This document shows, in pieces, positions 6,040 through 6,280 of a stretch of 6,280 nucleotides of DNA (positions within the stretch are counted from its first letter, which is position 1; every line of letters starts with the position of its first letter). Source of the stretch: Pseudorhodobacter sp. (lineage in GTDB: Bacteria > Pseudomonadota > Alphaproteobacteria > Rhodobacterales > Rhodobacteraceae). The DNA lies in assembly GCA_024641255.1 (NCBI GenBank), contig JAHEDL010000029.1, forward strand, positions 1 through 6,280, given 5' to 3'. A program made the translations under genes and the position numbers. Under the pieces are notes generated by a model, which saw nothing but the letters and a program-made list of their open reading frames with translations, had not been told where the DNA came from and did not search any database.

Positions 6040-6280
6040 TTACGCCCAAGTAATCAGCCGCGAAAGGTCGGGCCGCGGTCGGTCCGGCGCCGCTGTGCTG
6101 AATGTTCCAATATGAACAATCCCCGCCACGGTTTCGCCGTCTGCGCAGCCAAAAGCGCGTGTAATAAAGGCGCGGTCATGCGACGGCCAACCCGACAGCC
6201 AGTTTGCGCCCCAACCCTTTGCCGATGCGGCGTTCACAATGCCAAAACACAGCGCCCCGGCCGACAGGATCTGTTCTGAC
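6040..6280 (-). CDS. Nitroreductase family protein, C-terminal fragment (5' end outside window)
   Basis: This is the C-terminal end of an FMN-dependent nitroreductase-fold NAD(P)H oxidoreductase, of the short single-domain type similar to E. coli YdjA. Seventy-nine residues are visible and the frame stays open to the window edge, so the true start lies beyond 6280. Recognisable pieces are SEQILSAGALCFGIVNAA (the helix where family members have AxQNxL-like segments), GWGANWLSGWPSHD, ETVAGIVHIGT and the final DRPRPDLSRL. The family call rests on the GANWLSGW and VHIGT blocks together with the RPRPDL tail. GTG 6237 is internal and not a start. The gene converges on DUF1467 with a shared hairpin between them. 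The substrate cannot be inferred from this fragment. Confidence 0.88.
   Translation of the reverse strand, partial: SEQILSAGALCFGIVNAASAKGWGANWLSGWPSHDRAFITRAFGCADGETVAGIVHIGTFSTAAPDRPRPDLSRLITWA

Overview
The window looks like core chromosome of an alphaproteobacterium, most likely a member of the Rhodobacterales (Rhodobacter/Pseudorhodobacter-like). The base composition is clearly GC-rich. The aspartyl-tRNA synthetase tail, the methylmalonyl-CoA epimerase followed by a DUF1467 membrane protein, and the DUF1800/DUF1501 pair all read like Rhodobacterales versions of their families. This assignment rests on recognising the proteins, not on a database search. I see no mobile element, phage gene, CRISPR array, tRNA or rRNA.

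Layout. (1) 2-856 (+): the C-terminal half of aspS, closed by a good rho-independent terminator at 889-919. (2) 1038-3602 (+): a tight two-gene operon encoding a DUF1800 protein and a DUF1501 protein. The DUF1501 protein has a Tat signal peptide; the DUF1800 protein has none, and an in-frame stop just upstream rules out a longer N-terminus. (3) 3689-4393 (+): a RimJ/RimL-like GNAT acetyltransferase. (4) 4410-5147 (-): a convergent response regulator with a complete receiver domain, no DNA-binding domain and an unrecognised C-terminal region. A CtrA-like box lies in its upstream region. (5) 5325-6001 (+): methylmalonyl/ethylmalonyl-CoA epimerase (mce), overlapping by four bases a two-helix DUF1467 membrane protein, with a plausible sigma-70-type promoter in front. 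(6) 6040-6280 (-): the C-terminal end of a nitroreductase, convergent with DUF1467 and separated from it by a 9-bp hairpin.

How the genes relate. Most neighbours are functionally separate: translation, acyl-CoA metabolism, signalling and flavin redox. The two real units are DUF1800-DUF1501 and mce-DUF1467; the first is the best candidate for a poorly described system. The coding frames are intact and nearly every base is accounted for. No stretch longer than 300 bases lacks a gene; the longest gaps are 857-1037 and 5148-5324.
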